NCBI GenBank assembly: GCA_013426805.1
Contig: JACDZG010000069.1
Span: 1 to 37,997, forward strand
Reading direction: 5' to 3'
Source of the DNA: Chromatiaceae bacterium
GTDB taxonomy: Bacteria > Pseudomonadota > Gammaproteobacteria > Chromatiales > Chromatiaceae
DNA length: 37,997 nucleotides
The translations under genes and the position numbers were made by a program. The notes under the pieces are model-generated. The model did not search any database. It saw nothing but the letters and a program-made list of their open reading frames with translations, and was not told the origin of the DNA. Below are positions 20,688-30,137 of the stretch, one piece after another (the stretch's first letter is position 1; every line of letters begins with the position of its first letter).

Positions 20688-20951
20688 TCAGCCCGACCGC
20701 GACGGCGCCCCAACCGCCCGCTCCAGTTCAGCGACCTGCGCCGCCAACTGAGTGAGCTTCTCACGGGTCCGGGCAAGCACCGCGGACTGCACGTCGAATT
20801 CCTCGCGCGTGACCAAATCCAGACGGTTGAGACCCGCCTCCAGGGACGTTCGGAGGTTACGACCCAGGTCTTCTTGTAGGGTCTGAATGCCCTTGGGCAA
20901 GGCGCTTGAGAGGCGCTGTACGAGATCGTCGAGTTGCTTCGGATCCAACAT
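20688..20951 (-). CDS. ubiK: UbiK/BMFP, ubiquinone biosynthesis accessory factor
   Basis: The 87-residue protein starts MLDPKQLDDLVQRLSSALPKG and has the helical QEDLGRNLRTSLEAGL and the coiled coil VQSAVLARTREKLTQLAAQVAELERAVG. This is the BMFP/YqiC architecture (amphipathic N-terminal helix plus trimeric coiled coil). In E. coli UbiK associates with UbiJ and supports aerobic ubiquinone synthesis. Genes of this family often lie near comM, as here. The gene runs divergently from the nitrogen-regulated porin unit. Confidence 0.92.
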   Translation of the reverse strand: MLDPKQLDDLVQRLSSALPKGIQTLQEDLGRNLRTSLEAGLNRLDLVTREEFDVQSAVLARTREKLTQLAAQVAELERAVGAPSRSG

Positions 20952-21059
20952 GACAGGGGGTCCTCGGTGTAGGCCCCGGCACGACAGGCGTCCGCGGGGA
21001 GTCTTGGTTTCGGGTCTTCATTATAGAGGCTTGAGGCCGAACCCGTCTTTACGGCAATC

Positions 21060-21119
21060 CGCACCATAATAGCGCACGAGAGTAATGGGAAGACCACTGA
21101 TCAGAGCGTATTTGGTGCA
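21060..21119 (+). promoter_or_regulatory. Two NtrC-like enhancer sites
   Basis: CGCACC-ATAAT-AGCGCA (21060-21076) matches the NtrC consensus TGCACC-N5-GGTGCA at 9 of 12 arm positions. A second candidate has a perfect right half GGTGCA (21114-21119) and a poor left half. Centres lie at roughly -142 and -99 from the start predicted by the sigma-54 promoter at 21183, distances typical of NtrC enhancers. The first is reasonable, the second weak. Confidence 0.5.
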
Positions 21120-21182
21120 ACCATCTGTTGCGATTTCAGCACAATCGACCCCAATGCCGTTGTGTATTCGGGACAGTCCAGG

Positions 21183-21199
21183 TTGGCACACTAGCTGCT
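21183..21199 (+). promoter_or_regulatory. Sigma-54 promoter of the porin-glnK-amtB operon
   Basis: TTGGCAC-ACTAG-CTGCT matches the sigma-54 consensus TTGGCACG-N4-TTGCW, keeping the invariant GG and GC doublets at the correct 10-bp separation. The expected start is near 21210, giving a leader of about 97 nt before the porin ATG at 21307. Sigma-54/NtrC control is the established mode for glnK-amtB, which lies two genes downstream. Confidence 0.75.
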
Positions 21200-21306
21200 T
21201 TCGGTAACTATCGTGAACCTTGCACACCAGCCCAGCCAGCGACCGTGATCTCAACCCGACCACGGAACTGCAACGTATACCACTGAATTTCAGAGGTTTA
21301 GCTCAA

Positions 21307-22546
<1,240 letters not shown>

Positions 22547-22568
22547 TCCAGAAGCCGGAGGAGAACCC

Positions 22569-23918
22569 ATGATGCTGCCCAATTCCCCAACGACCTGGCC
22601 TGGCCGGATCGCCCTAACGGGTCTTCTGACCCTGGCGCCGACCCTGGTGCTGGCTCAGGAAGCCGCGACCCCGACCCTCAACTCAGGCGATACCGCGTGG
22701 ATGTTGACCTCCACCGCACTCGTCCTGTTCATGACCATCCCGGGCCTGGCGCTCTTCTACGGCGGCCTGGTCCGTTCGAAGAACGTGCTCTCGGTGCTGA
22801 TGCAGTGCTTTGCCATTACCGCCATGGTGACGGTCCTGTGGACACTGTACGGCTACAGCCTGGCCTTCTCGACCACCGGCATGGAGCAGGGGGTCATCAA
22901 CGTCAACAGCTTTATCGGCGCGCTGGACAAAATGCTGTTTGCCGGGCTGACCCGTGACAGCCTGGTGCTGGGCATCCCGGAGTCGGTCTTCGCCACCTTC
23001 CAGATGACCTTCGCCATCATCACCCCGGCCCTGATCGTCGGCGCCTTTGCCGAGCGCATGAAGTTCTCGGCCATGCTGTGGTTCATGGCCATCTGGTTCA
23101 CCGTCGTCTACGCACCGATTGCGCATATGGTCTGGAGCGGCAACGGCGGCCTGATGTGGGACTGGGGCATCCTGGATTTCGCGGGCGGCACCGTGGTGCA
23201 TATCAACGCCGGTATCGCCGGCCTGGTTGCCGCCCTGATGCTGGGCAAACGCAAGGGCTTCCCGACCACCGCCATGCCCCCGAACAACCTGGGCTACACC
23301 GTGATCGGCGCCTCCATGCTGTGGGTCGGCTGGTTCGGCTTCAACGCCGGCAGTGCCGTCGCCGCCGACGGCAGTGCCGGCATGGCGATGCTGGTCACCC
23401 AGATCGCCACCGCGACCGCGGCGCTCGGCTGGATGTTCATGGAGTGGCTGACTCACGGTAAGCCGAGCGTGCTGGGCATCGCCACCGGCGCGGTGGCCGG
23501 CCTGGTCGCCATCACGCCGGCCTCGGGGACCGCTGGTCCCTTGGGCGCGCTGATCATCGGTGCGGCGGCGGGCAGCATCTGCTTCCTGACCGCGACCAAG
23601 CTCAAGCGCGCCATGGGCTACGATGACTCGCTCGACGTGTTCGGTGTGCACGCCATCGGCGGTATCATCGGCGCCCTCCTGACCGGCGTCTTCGCCGACG
23701 CCAGCCTGGGAGGCAAGGGCTTGGCGGAGGGCATGACCATGGTCAGTCAGGTCCTGGTCCAGGGCAAGTCGATCCTGCTGACCATCGTCTACACGGCGGT
23801 GATGAGCTACATCATCCTGAAGGTCATCGACCTGATCATCGGACTGCGCGTCACCGAGGAACAGGAGACCGAGGGCCTCGACCTCGCACTGCACGACGAG
23901 CGCGGTTACATCCTCTAA
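22569..23918 (+). CDS. amtB: Ammonium transporter AmtB
   Basis: AmtB is a trimeric inner-membrane ammonium channel/transporter. The 449-residue precursor has a cleavable-type signal sequence (LTGLLTLAPTLVLAQEA), then eleven expected membrane helices starting at TAWMLTSTALVLFMTIPGLA. Key sites are present: DFAGGTVVHINAGIAGL (conserved Asp and first pore His), GVHAIGGIIGALLTGVF (second pore His), FYGGLVRSKN and FAERMKFSAMLWF. The cytoplasmic C-terminal tail EEQETEGLDLALHDERGYIL matches the region that contacts GlnK. GGAGGAG precedes the ATG pair at 22569. The unit ends with an intrinsic terminator at 23957. Confidence 0.97.
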   Translation: MMLPNSPTTWPGRIALTGLLTLAPTLVLAQEAATPTLNSGDTAWMLTSTALVLFMTIPGLALFYGGLVRSKNVLSVLMQCFAITAMVTVLWTLYGYSLAFSTTGMEQGVINVNSFIGALDKMLFAGLTRDSLVLGIPESVFATFQMTFAIITPALIVGAFAERMKFSAMLWFMAIWFTVVYAPIAHMVWSGNGGLMWDWGILDFAGGTVVHINAGIAGLVAALMLGKRKGFPTTAMPPNNLGYTVIGASMLWVGWFGFNAGSAVAADGSAGMAMLVTQIATATAALGWMFMEWLTHGKPSVLGIATGAVAGLVAITPASGTAGPLGALIIGAAAGSICFLTATKLKRAMGYDDSLDVFGVHAIGGIIGALLTGVFADASLGGKGLAEGMTMVSQVLVQGKSILLTIVYTAVMSYIILKVIDLIIGLRVTEEQETEGLDLALHDERGYIL

Positions 23919-23956
23919 ACCTCCGCGCGGACCGGTTGCGACCGGCCGCACCCACC

Positions 23957-23990
23957 AAGGCCAGACCCTCGCGGGTCTGGCCTTTTTCTT
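23957..23990 (+). terminator. Intrinsic terminator after amtB
   Basis: AAGGCCAGACCC pairs perfectly over 12 bp with GGGTCTGGCCTT around a TCGC loop, followed by a T-rich tract (TTTTTCTTT). This is a textbook rho-independent terminator for the rightward porin-glnK-amtB transcript. The opposite strand lacks a good T-run, so it should not stop kefC transcription efficiently. Confidence 0.92.
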
Positions 23991-24060
23991 TGCTCGCGCG
24001 GCCGCGATCCAGACTGCCGGACAGGTTATCCAACCACCGAAACGCCAAAAACCGAGCACG

Positions 24061-25983
24061 TCACGCGTCGCCGTCTAACTCGCGGTTAATGCCCCGCGGC
24101 GGCGGTGTCCAGCCGCGCTCGCTACGGTCGTGCAATTGCAGACGATCCGAGTTCAACGCATCCTGCAGGGAACCGACGTGTTCTCGGATACGCGCCTGCA
24201 GAACCAGGTTGCGGGCGATATCCGGGTTCTCGTCCCACAGGTCGTACATGCTCGTCAAACCCTCGGCCTCGTGACGGCGGAACGCGCGGGCCATCCGCTC
24301 GACCTTGAAGGGATGCATGCCAAGCGCTTTAAGGGCCGCAATGCTCAGGGTCAGTGAACTGTCGAAGACCTCCCGCACCACCAAATCCGCACCGGCCTGT
24401 TGCAGCAGATACAGATGCCTGACATCAAAAGCACGGGCCAGGATCTTGACCGTCGGATAGGTGCGGCGCACATGCTCGACCATTTTCACCGCCCGATCCT
24501 GGTCATCGATGGCGACGACGAAGAGGCGCGCCTGGCTGATGCCGGCCGCATGCAGCAAGTCCGGGCGGGCGGCGTCCCCGTAATAGCCCTTGATCCCGAC
24601 CTTGCGCAGCAGGTCGATCTGGTCCGCACGGTTGTCCAACACCACCGTGCGCACGCCGCTCGCCAGCAGCAGCCGGTTGACGATCTGACCGAAGCGGCCG
24701 ATTCCAGCGATGACCACGGTCCCCCACTCATCGATGTCATCGGGCGCCGACGCGCTGCCGGTGCGCAGCGCCGGGGCGATCAGCCGGTCATAGGCGATGA
24801 AGAGCGCCGGGGTCAGCAGCATGGACAGCGCCACCACCAATGACAGAATCCGCGCGAGATCCGCCGGGATGACCCCGTTCTGCACACTGAACGCCAGCAG
24901 GACGAACCCGAATTCACCGGCCTGAGCCAACCCCAGGGCGAACAGCCATTGGTCGCCGGGCTGCAGCCGGAACAGCCGTGCCAGCCCGAGCAGTACGGCC
25001 ATCTTGAGCGACATGACACTGAGGGTCAGTACGATCACCGTGGCAAGATGCGCGGACAGGACTCCGAAATCGATCCCCGCTCCCACGGTGATGAAGAACA
25101 GCCCGAGCAGCAATCCCTTGAAGGGTTCGATATCCGATTGGAGTTCATGGCGGAATTCGCTATTCGCCAGCACCACCCCCGCCAGAAAGGTCCCGAGGGC
25201 CGGCGACAGGTCGACCAGGGTCATCAAGAGCGCGATGCCGATGATCAACAGCAGCGCACTGGCCGTGAAGACCTCGCGCAACCGGGACTCCGCGATATAA
25301 CGAAACAGCGGACGCGACAAATAGTGGCCGGCGAGTACCACCAGGGCGACCGCCCCCAACACCACCAGGGCATAACCCCAACCCGGCAGGCCGGCCACCA
25401 GACTCATGGCGCCATGCGCCGCACCCGCGCCCGGTTCGCCCGACCCCGCCGCCCACAAGCCGCTCAGACCCGGCGCGGCCAACAGCGGAATCAGGGCGAG
25501 CACGGGAATCAGCGAGAGATCCTGAAACAGCAGCACCGCAAAGCTCGCCTGTCCGCCGTCCGTGCGGGTCAACCCCTTCTCACCCAGGGTCTGAAGCACG
25601 ATGGCGGTCGACGACATGGCAAAGATCAGGCCGACCGCCAGTCCCAAGCCCCCGTGGTAACCAAGCAACAGGGCCGCGGCGGCGATCAGCACCGCGGTCA
25701 TCATGACCTGTAGGCCGCCAAGCCCCAGGATGCGGGCACGCATCTCCCACAGCAGTTTGGGCTCCAGTTCCAGGCCGATCAGGAACAGCATCATCACCAC
25801 GCCGAACTCGGCGACTTGCTGGACCTCCTCGGTCTCGGCACCCACGAGACCCAGGGTCGGCCCGATCAGGATACCGGCGATCAGATAGCCGAGCACCGAG
25901 CCCAGACCGAGCCGGTTGGCGATGGGCACCGCCAGCACCGCGGCGGCTAGGTAGATAAAGGCATGAAACAACATCCCGTCCAT
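24061..25983 (-). CDS. kefC: KefC-type K+/H+ antiporter (CPA2) with RCK/TrkA-N domain
   Basis: KefB/KefC are inner-membrane glutathione-gated potassium efflux systems that acidify the cell against electrophiles. The 640-residue protein has about 12 membrane helices (RLGLGSVLGYLIAGILIGPTLGL, AEFGVVMMLFLIGLELEP, FAVLLFQDLSLIPVLALIPLLA, SDIEPFKGLLLGLFFITVGA), then a Rossmann RCK domain, VVIAGIGRFGQIVNRLLLASG, with GYYGDAARPDLLHAAG, and a helical C-terminal tail. DIEPFKG and the QDLSLIP region resemble KefC more than KefB. I prefer the ATG at 25983 (MDGMLFHAF), 4 nt after the kefF stop, to an upstream in-frame ATG lying inside kefF. The gene order kefF-kefC matches the known activator-channel pair. 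Confidence 0.9.
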   Translation of the reverse strand: MDGMLFHAFIYLAAAVLAVPIANRLGLGSVLGYLIAGILIGPTLGLVGAETEEVQQVAEFGVVMMLFLIGLELEPKLLWEMRARILGLGGLQVMMTAVLIAAAALLLGYHGGLGLAVGLIFAMSSTAIVLQTLGEKGLTRTDGGQASFAVLLFQDLSLIPVLALIPLLAAPGLSGLWAAGSGEPGAGAAHGAMSLVAGLPGWGYALVVLGAVALVVLAGHYLSRPLFRYIAESRLREVFTASALLLIIGIALLMTLVDLSPALGTFLAGVVLANSEFRHELQSDIEPFKGLLLGLFFITVGAGIDFGVLSAHLATVIVLTLSVMSLKMAVLLGLARLFRLQPGDQWLFALGLAQAGEFGFVLLAFSVQNGVIPADLARILSLVVALSMLLTPALFIAYDRLIAPALRTGSASAPDDIDEWGTVVIAGIGRFGQIVNRLLLASGVRTVVLDNRADQIDLLRKVGIKGYYGDAARPDLLHAAGISQARLFVVAIDDQDRAVKMVEHVRRTYPTVKILARAFDVRHLYLLQQAGADLVVREVFDSSLTLSIAALKALGMHPFKVERMARAFRRHEAEGLTSMYDLWDENPDIARNLVLQARIREHVGSLQDALNSDRLQLHDRSERGWTPPPRGINRELDGDA

Positions 25984-25987
25984 CGGT

Positions 25988-26659
25988 TCAGGGCTCCCGG
26001 ATAATGGCGTCGAGGTCGGCATTGAGCTTGGTCAGCGGCACGGCCGCCGCCAGATCGAGCCGATGGTCGCGCAGGGCTTCGAGCACCCGCACCCAGTCGG
26101 TCACATGAGCGCCGATGCGCCCCTCATCCACCGCGGTCCGGGCACCAAACAGGGCAAAGGGCGGCAGGAAGACCATGCCGCACAGGCGCGCTGTCTGCTC
26201 CAGGGGGCACAGCAGTTCCCGAATCGTGAAGTGGTTATAGCCGGCGGCACAGTAAGCCTGCTCCGGGCCGCCGGCGGTCAAGGCGTTGAAGAACAGCTTG
26301 CCGTGCAGCGCCGTCCCCCCGATACCGTACGCGAAGCCGTGTTCCAGCACCAGATCTTGCCACTCCTTGAAGATCGAAGGCGTTGAGTACCAATACAGCG
26401 GATGCATGAAACAGATCACGTCATGACCGCGCAGGCGCGCCTGTTCCCGATCGACATCGATCTCGCCGGTCGGATACTCGGCATAGAGATCGACCAGAGT
26501 CACGCCCGCGACCCTTGCGGTCGCATCAAAAAGCGGGCGATTGGCCTCTGAGCGGTCGATCGACGGGTGGGCAAACAGGCACAGGATGCGCCGCCGAGCT
26601 GTGATCACACCGACCTCGACCCGGCCCGGACTAGCTGCAAGTGGCGCGTGCGACGGCAT
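25988..26659 (-). CDS. kefF: KefF/KefG-like NAD(P)H oxidoreductase
   Basis: KefF and KefG are flavodoxin-fold quinone-oxidoreductase subunits needed for full activity of KefC and KefB. The 223-residue sequence has an N-terminal extension, then RRILCLFAHPSIDRSEANRP (flavodoxin-like phosphate loop region), VTLVDLYAEYPTGEIDVDRE, DVICFMHPLYWYSTPSIFKEWQDLVLEHGFAYG and GTALHGKLFFNALTAGGPEQAY, all strongly family-like. The partner channel gene follows 4 nt after the stop. The first 20 or so residues (MPSHAPLAASPGRVEVGVIT) do not match the family and the true start may be internal, for instance at a GTG codon there. Confidence 0.9.
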   Translation of the reverse strand: MPSHAPLAASPGRVEVGVITARRRILCLFAHPSIDRSEANRPLFDATARVAGVTLVDLYAEYPTGEIDVDREQARLRGHDVICFMHPLYWYSTPSIFKEWQDLVLEHGFAYGIGGTALHGKLFFNALTAGGPEQAYCAAGYNHFTIRELLCPLEQTARLCGMVFLPPFALFGARTAVDEGRIGAHVTDWVRVLEALRDHRLDLAAAVPLTKLNADLDAIIREP

Positions 26660-26825
26660 GGCGGACCCCTGATACGATGCGACTGACCAGTCGGCAGCTT
26701 ACCCAAGAACAGCGCTTGGGCGAAGTCCCCGAGCGCTTGGCGACCAGACCGGGGGATGCCGTCAGCGTCGACCTGCCGTATCCTGATCGATCGAGCCTCC
26801 CCCACCAGCCGCGAGTCCACGCCCG

Positions 26826-27473
26826 ATGACCGACCAACCGACCCAGCGCCACCCCACTCAAATCAATCTGCATACCAAGTCGCGCGTGCTGACCATCGGC
26901 TTCGACGACGGCGCCCTGTTCGAACTGCCCTGTGAATATCTGCGGGTCTTCTCCCGCGCCGCGGAGGTCCGCAGCGCACCGCAACCCGTCACCGGCAAGG
27001 AGAGCGTGAACATCACGGCCATCGAGCCGCAAGGCCAGTACGCCGTGCGCATCTGCTTCGACGACGGTCACGACACCAGCATCTACTCCTGGGACACACT
27101 CTATACCCTGGGCCGGGATCAGGCACAGAACTGGGCGGACTATCTGGCGCGGCTGGAGCAGATCGGCTACCAGCGCCGGGAACCGGATCAGGGGGACAAG
27201 CGGGTGCGGCTGCTCTACTTCTCGTGGCTGGCCAAAAAGATGCGCAAGGAGTCCGATCAGGTCATCGTACCGGCCGCGGTGGCGGACGTAAACGGGCTGC
27301 TCCAGTGGTTGGGGGCGCGCAAAAAAGGCGCCGCGGTGATCTTCACCCCGGAGCGGGTGCGGGTGACCGTGAACAAGCAGTTCACCGAGGGCTTCACCAA
27401 GCTCCACGACGGCGACGAGATCGGGCTGGTGCCCACCTCACCGACGGCACCCGCCACGCCGGATTTGATCTGA
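26826..27473 (+). CDS. DUF971 protein fused to a MoaD/ThiS-like domain
   Basis: Residues about 10-105 form a DUF971 domain: INLHTKSRVLTIGFDDGALFEL, PCEYLRVFSRAAEVR, YAVRICFDDGHDTSIYSWDTLY. This domain also occurs at the C-terminus of the Fe-S scaffold HCF101 and in gamma-butyrobetaine hydroxylases. Residues about 124-202 resemble a MoaD/ThiS beta-grasp sulfur carrier: VRLLYFSWLAKKMRKESDQV, LLQWLGARKKG, VRVTVNKQF, HDGDEIGLVP. Normal MoaD ends in Gly-Gly, the site of thiocarboxylation; this protein instead ends PTSPTAPATPDLI. The fold may therefore serve as a binding module rather than a sulfur carrier. The gene is divergent from kefF and has no molybdopterin genes beside it. Confidence 0.8.
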   Translation: MTDQPTQRHPTQINLHTKSRVLTIGFDDGALFELPCEYLRVFSRAAEVRSAPQPVTGKESVNITAIEPQGQYAVRICFDDGHDTSIYSWDTLYTLGRDQAQNWADYLARLEQIGYQRREPDQGDKRVRLLYFSWLAKKMRKESDQVIVPAAVADVNGLLQWLGARKKGAAVIFTPERVRVTVNKQFTEGFTKLHDGDEIGLVPTSPTAPATPDLI

Positions 27474-27484
27474 TCTACCGACGT

Positions 27485-27510
27485 GTAGGGGCGACTTAAG
27501 TCGCCCCTAC
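27485..27510. repeat. Perfect 26-bp palindrome
   Basis: Positions 27485-27497 are the exact complement of 27498-27510, starting GTAGGGGCGACTT. It lies 11 nt after the DUF971-MoaD stop. As RNA the perfect hairpin has no loop, and the following sequence is not T-rich. It belongs with the intergenic palindrome at 1577 in a CCCCTAC-ended family. Confidence 0.85.
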
Positions 27511-27698
27511 AGGCGCCCTTATCGTCCTACGAACCCGGAGCTGACGGAAGCCACGGCGGTGCTTGGTCGGACAGCGAGCCGACCGACCCCTGTCCGTGGT
27601 CAAACCGAGGATCCGGCGGGCAGGTCGCCAAGACCGCGGCCCCAAGAACGGCACTGTGCGGGGGCGGCGCGCGCCCCCGTCACAGTGTCCCCGGCCGG

Positions 27699-29810
27699 TT
27701 ACGGGGCGACGGTATAGACCGCCGTTTTCTGGTTATTGTTCTCGCTGGTTTCCTGGGTGTCGCAGTAGCTGTCCACAAAGGCGCGCAGGGTCTTGGCCCC
27801 GGGGGTTCCCCCGAGCAGTCCGTCGACGGTCAAGGTGGTGCTGGCGCCCGCCGCCAGGGTGCCGACACTGGCAAAGGTGTCGCCATCCGCACGACAGGTC
27901 GGGGCCGTCGGTTGATCGGCCCAGACATCCAGATAGCCGCCATTGCCGCTCATCGAACCCTGGTTCTTGACCGTCACGGCGGCACTGAAGGTTGCGCCGA
28001 CGCGCGGGCTGGCGGGGGTCAGGACGATGCGGGTCACCACGAAATCGGGCCTCGACTGCCGTACGGTGTACGCCTTGATGAACTGGTTGTTCGTCTCATC
28101 AGGCTCCGCGGTCTGGCACTGGCTGTCGACGAAGACCCGCAGGGTCTTGGCCCCAGCGCTTCCGGCCGGTAGCCCGCTGACCGTGACGTTGCGTACGGCA
28201 CCCGCGCCGAGGCCTGTCATGCTCGCGGATCGGTTCCCGACCGCGCTGCAGCCCTGGGGACTCGTCTGGTTGGCCCAGATCTGCACTGTTCCGGGCGCCC
28301 CGGAAACCGTGCCCTGGTTCCGCACCGTGACGGTGGCGCTGAAAGTCCCGTTGGCGGACGGGTCAAGCGGGTTCAGGGTCACACCGGTCACCACGAAATC
28401 GGGGGCGGGCGCCGCCGCGAACCCGGTAACCGGCACTGGACTCGGGCGGTTCATGGTGGTGCCGTCGCCGAGCTGGCTGCGCGAGTTGCCTCCCCAGGCC
28501 CAGAGACTGCCGTCGGTCTTGCGGGCCAGGGAGTGAGAATTGCCGGCTGACATGGCCGTGACCCTGGTCAGGACCTCAACCGGTGCCAAGCGCCGTTCAG
28601 TAGTGCCGTCGCCGAGCGCGCCACCCGTGTTACTTCCCCAGGCCCAAAGGCTGCCGTCGGTTTTGAGGGCCAGGGTGTGATTACTCCCGGCTGACACGGC
28701 CGCGACCCCGGTCAGGACCTGGGCCGGCGTCAAGCGATCGGTGGTGGTGCCGTCGCCGAGCTGGCCGTACCAGTTGGCTCCCCAGGCCCAAAGGCTACCG
28801 TCGGTCTTGAGGGCCAAGGTGTGATAAGCGCCGGCTGACACTGCAGCGACTCCGGTCAGGACCTGGACCGGTGTCGACCGATTGGTGGTGGCGCCGTCAC
28901 CGAGCTGGGCGTACTCGTTCCATCCCCAGGCCCAGAGGCTGCCGTCCGTCTGGATGGCCAGGGAGTGCAACAGGCCGGCTGACATGGCCGCGACCCCGGA
29001 CAGGACCTGGACCGGTGTCGACCGATTGGTGGTGGTGCCGTCGCCGAGCTGACCGTAGTTGTTGAATCCCCAGGCCCAGAGGCCGCCGTCGGTCTTGATG
29101 GCCAGGGTGTGAAGGTTGGTGGCTGACACGGCTGCGACGTTGGTCAGGATCTGCACTGGGACTGAGCGAGTCCCGGTGGTTCCGTCGCCGAGCTGGCCGT
29201 ATACGCTGTATCCCCAAGCCCAGAGACTGGCGTCGGTCCTGACGGCCAGGGTGTGAACATTGCCGGCTGACACGGCGGTGACCCCGGTCAGGACCTGGAT
29301 CGGCGTCAAGCGATCGGTGGTGGTGCCGTCGCCGAGCTGGGCTCCCCAGTTGCCTCCCCAGGCCCAGAGGCTGCCGTCGGTCTTGACGGCCAGGCTGTGA
29401 GCATGACCGGCAGCCAGCCGCTGCATCTCCGGATTGCCGGCCGCGGCCACCGTCGCCGCCAAGGGCGATAGCAGCAGTGCATCGAGCCCGGCGGCATCCA
29501 CCCGCAGGGTCAGGCTGGCTGAACCGGCGGCCCGCTGGACACCGTCATAAGACCCGGCGGGCAAGGCGAACAGCAGGTCCTGCGCCGTCTGCTCCAGGTT
29601 ATCCGCCGCCGCGGCCTGCTCCGGCGCGCGCAGTTCCACCCGCAGGGCCAGCCAGCCCACCACGGCCACCTGGTCGCGCAAGGCGGCGGGGTTGGTCGGC
29701 TCCGCGGCCTGGCCCTGGGCCAGGTTAAGTGCCAGCATTAAACACAGTCCAATGGTCGCCGCACGCTGGTCGCGCGGCTCCGGATGGCGTAGGAATATTC
29801 CAAAAATCAT
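27699..29810 (-). CDS. Secreted RCC1-repeat protein with two CARDB domains
   Basis: The 703-residue protein has a late hydrophobic signal (AATIGLCLMLALNLAQGQAA, about residues 18-36), a spacer of about 95 residues, seven RCC1/BNR-type beta-propeller repeats of exactly 48 residues (133-468; core TDGSLWAWG and LGDGTT), then two CARDB Ig-like domains (about 470-590 and 591-703, each with PDFVVT and AKTLR-FVDS-C). Seven blades form a closed propeller, probably presenting a binding surface outside the cytoplasm. CARDB domains are adhesion or spacer modules. I start at the ATG 29810, giving a better leader than an in-frame ATG at 29855. No operon partner is present. Its ligand is unknown. Confidence 0.88.
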   Translation of the reverse strand: MIFGIFLRHPEPRDQRAATIGLCLMLALNLAQGQAAEPTNPAALRDQVAVVGWLALRVELRAPEQAAAADNLEQTAQDLLFALPAGSYDGVQRAAGSASLTLRVDAAGLDALLLSPLAATVAAAGNPEMQRLAAGHAHSLAVKTDGSLWAWGGNWGAQLGDGTTTDRLTPIQVLTGVTAVSAGNVHTLAVRTDASLWAWGYSVYGQLGDGTTGTRSVPVQILTNVAAVSATNLHTLAIKTDGGLWAWGFNNYGQLGDGTTTNRSTPVQVLSGVAAMSAGLLHSLAIQTDGSLWAWGWNEYAQLGDGATTNRSTPVQVLTGVAAVSAGAYHTLALKTDGSLWAWGANWYGQLGDGTTTDRLTPAQVLTGVAAVSAGSNHTLALKTDGSLWAWGSNTGGALGDGTTERRLAPVEVLTRVTAMSAGNSHSLARKTDGSLWAWGGNSRSQLGDGTTMNRPSPVPVTGFAAAPAPDFVVTGVTLNPLDPSANGTFSATVTVRNQGTVSGAPGTVQIWANQTSPQGCSAVGNRSASMTGLGAGAVRNVTVSGLPAGSAGAKTLRVFVDSQCQTAEPDETNNQFIKAYTVRQSRPDFVVTRIVLTPASPRVGATFSAAVTVKNQGSMSGNGGYLDVWADQPTAPTCRADGDTFASVGTLAAGASTTLTVDGLLGGTPGAKTLRAFVDSYCDTQETSENNNQKTAVYTVAP
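28407..29414 (-). repeat. Seven tandem 144-bp coding repeats
   Basis: The propeller repeats are also near-identical as DNA: a GGTGCCGTCGCCGAGCTG-type block recurs at intervals of 144 bp (for example near 28747, 29035 and 29323). Such repeats can gain or lose units by recombination, but a whole propeller needs a fixed blade number. Confidence 0.85.
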
Positions 29811-30137
29811 CAGTTTTTCATTCCGTTGTGGAAAGTTTGGTGAGTGCGGGCGCACACTAACATGGTAGGGTGTTCGTGTTCAATCGCCACCGGACGGATG
29901 GTCCGGATCAGCAGACTGGGCACGGGTCAGCGGTCGGTGGGATTTTGATTCCTGGGAATCGACTTAAGTGCAGTTCGGATGAAGATGCACGCACACAACA
30001 GACCGGAGATCGAGGCTTCGACCGGACGCGGCACCGCCGCCCGCTAAAGCGTCGGCCTCCGGTCGCGTCGCTGGGTCCCCGGAGGTTGAGCCTGTCTGGT
30101 ACGAAGCTCTTCGGAAATCGCCAAAGGCCCTCGTTGT
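29811..30137. other. Intergenic region with a degenerate repeat copy
   Basis: This region separates the RCC1 gene from the sulfotransferase stop; the RCC1 promoter should lie here on the minus strand. Positions 30005-30025 and 30040-30060 are degenerate versions (17/21 and 18/21) of the two arms at 1461-1481 and 1509-1529, and 30110-30122 is the exact complement of 37965-37977. I see no gene in it. Confidence 0.5.

Noticed and set aside
20952-21306. Search for a tRNA or small RNA in the ubiK-porin gap
   Set aside because: No cloverleaf or conserved RNA pattern was found; the signals present are explained by the NtrC-like and sigma-54 sites.
28407-29414. Regular 144-bp spaced repeats as a possible CRISPR-like array
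   Set aside because: The repeats are in frame, coding, contiguous and translate to RCC1 blades; there are no spacers or cas genes.
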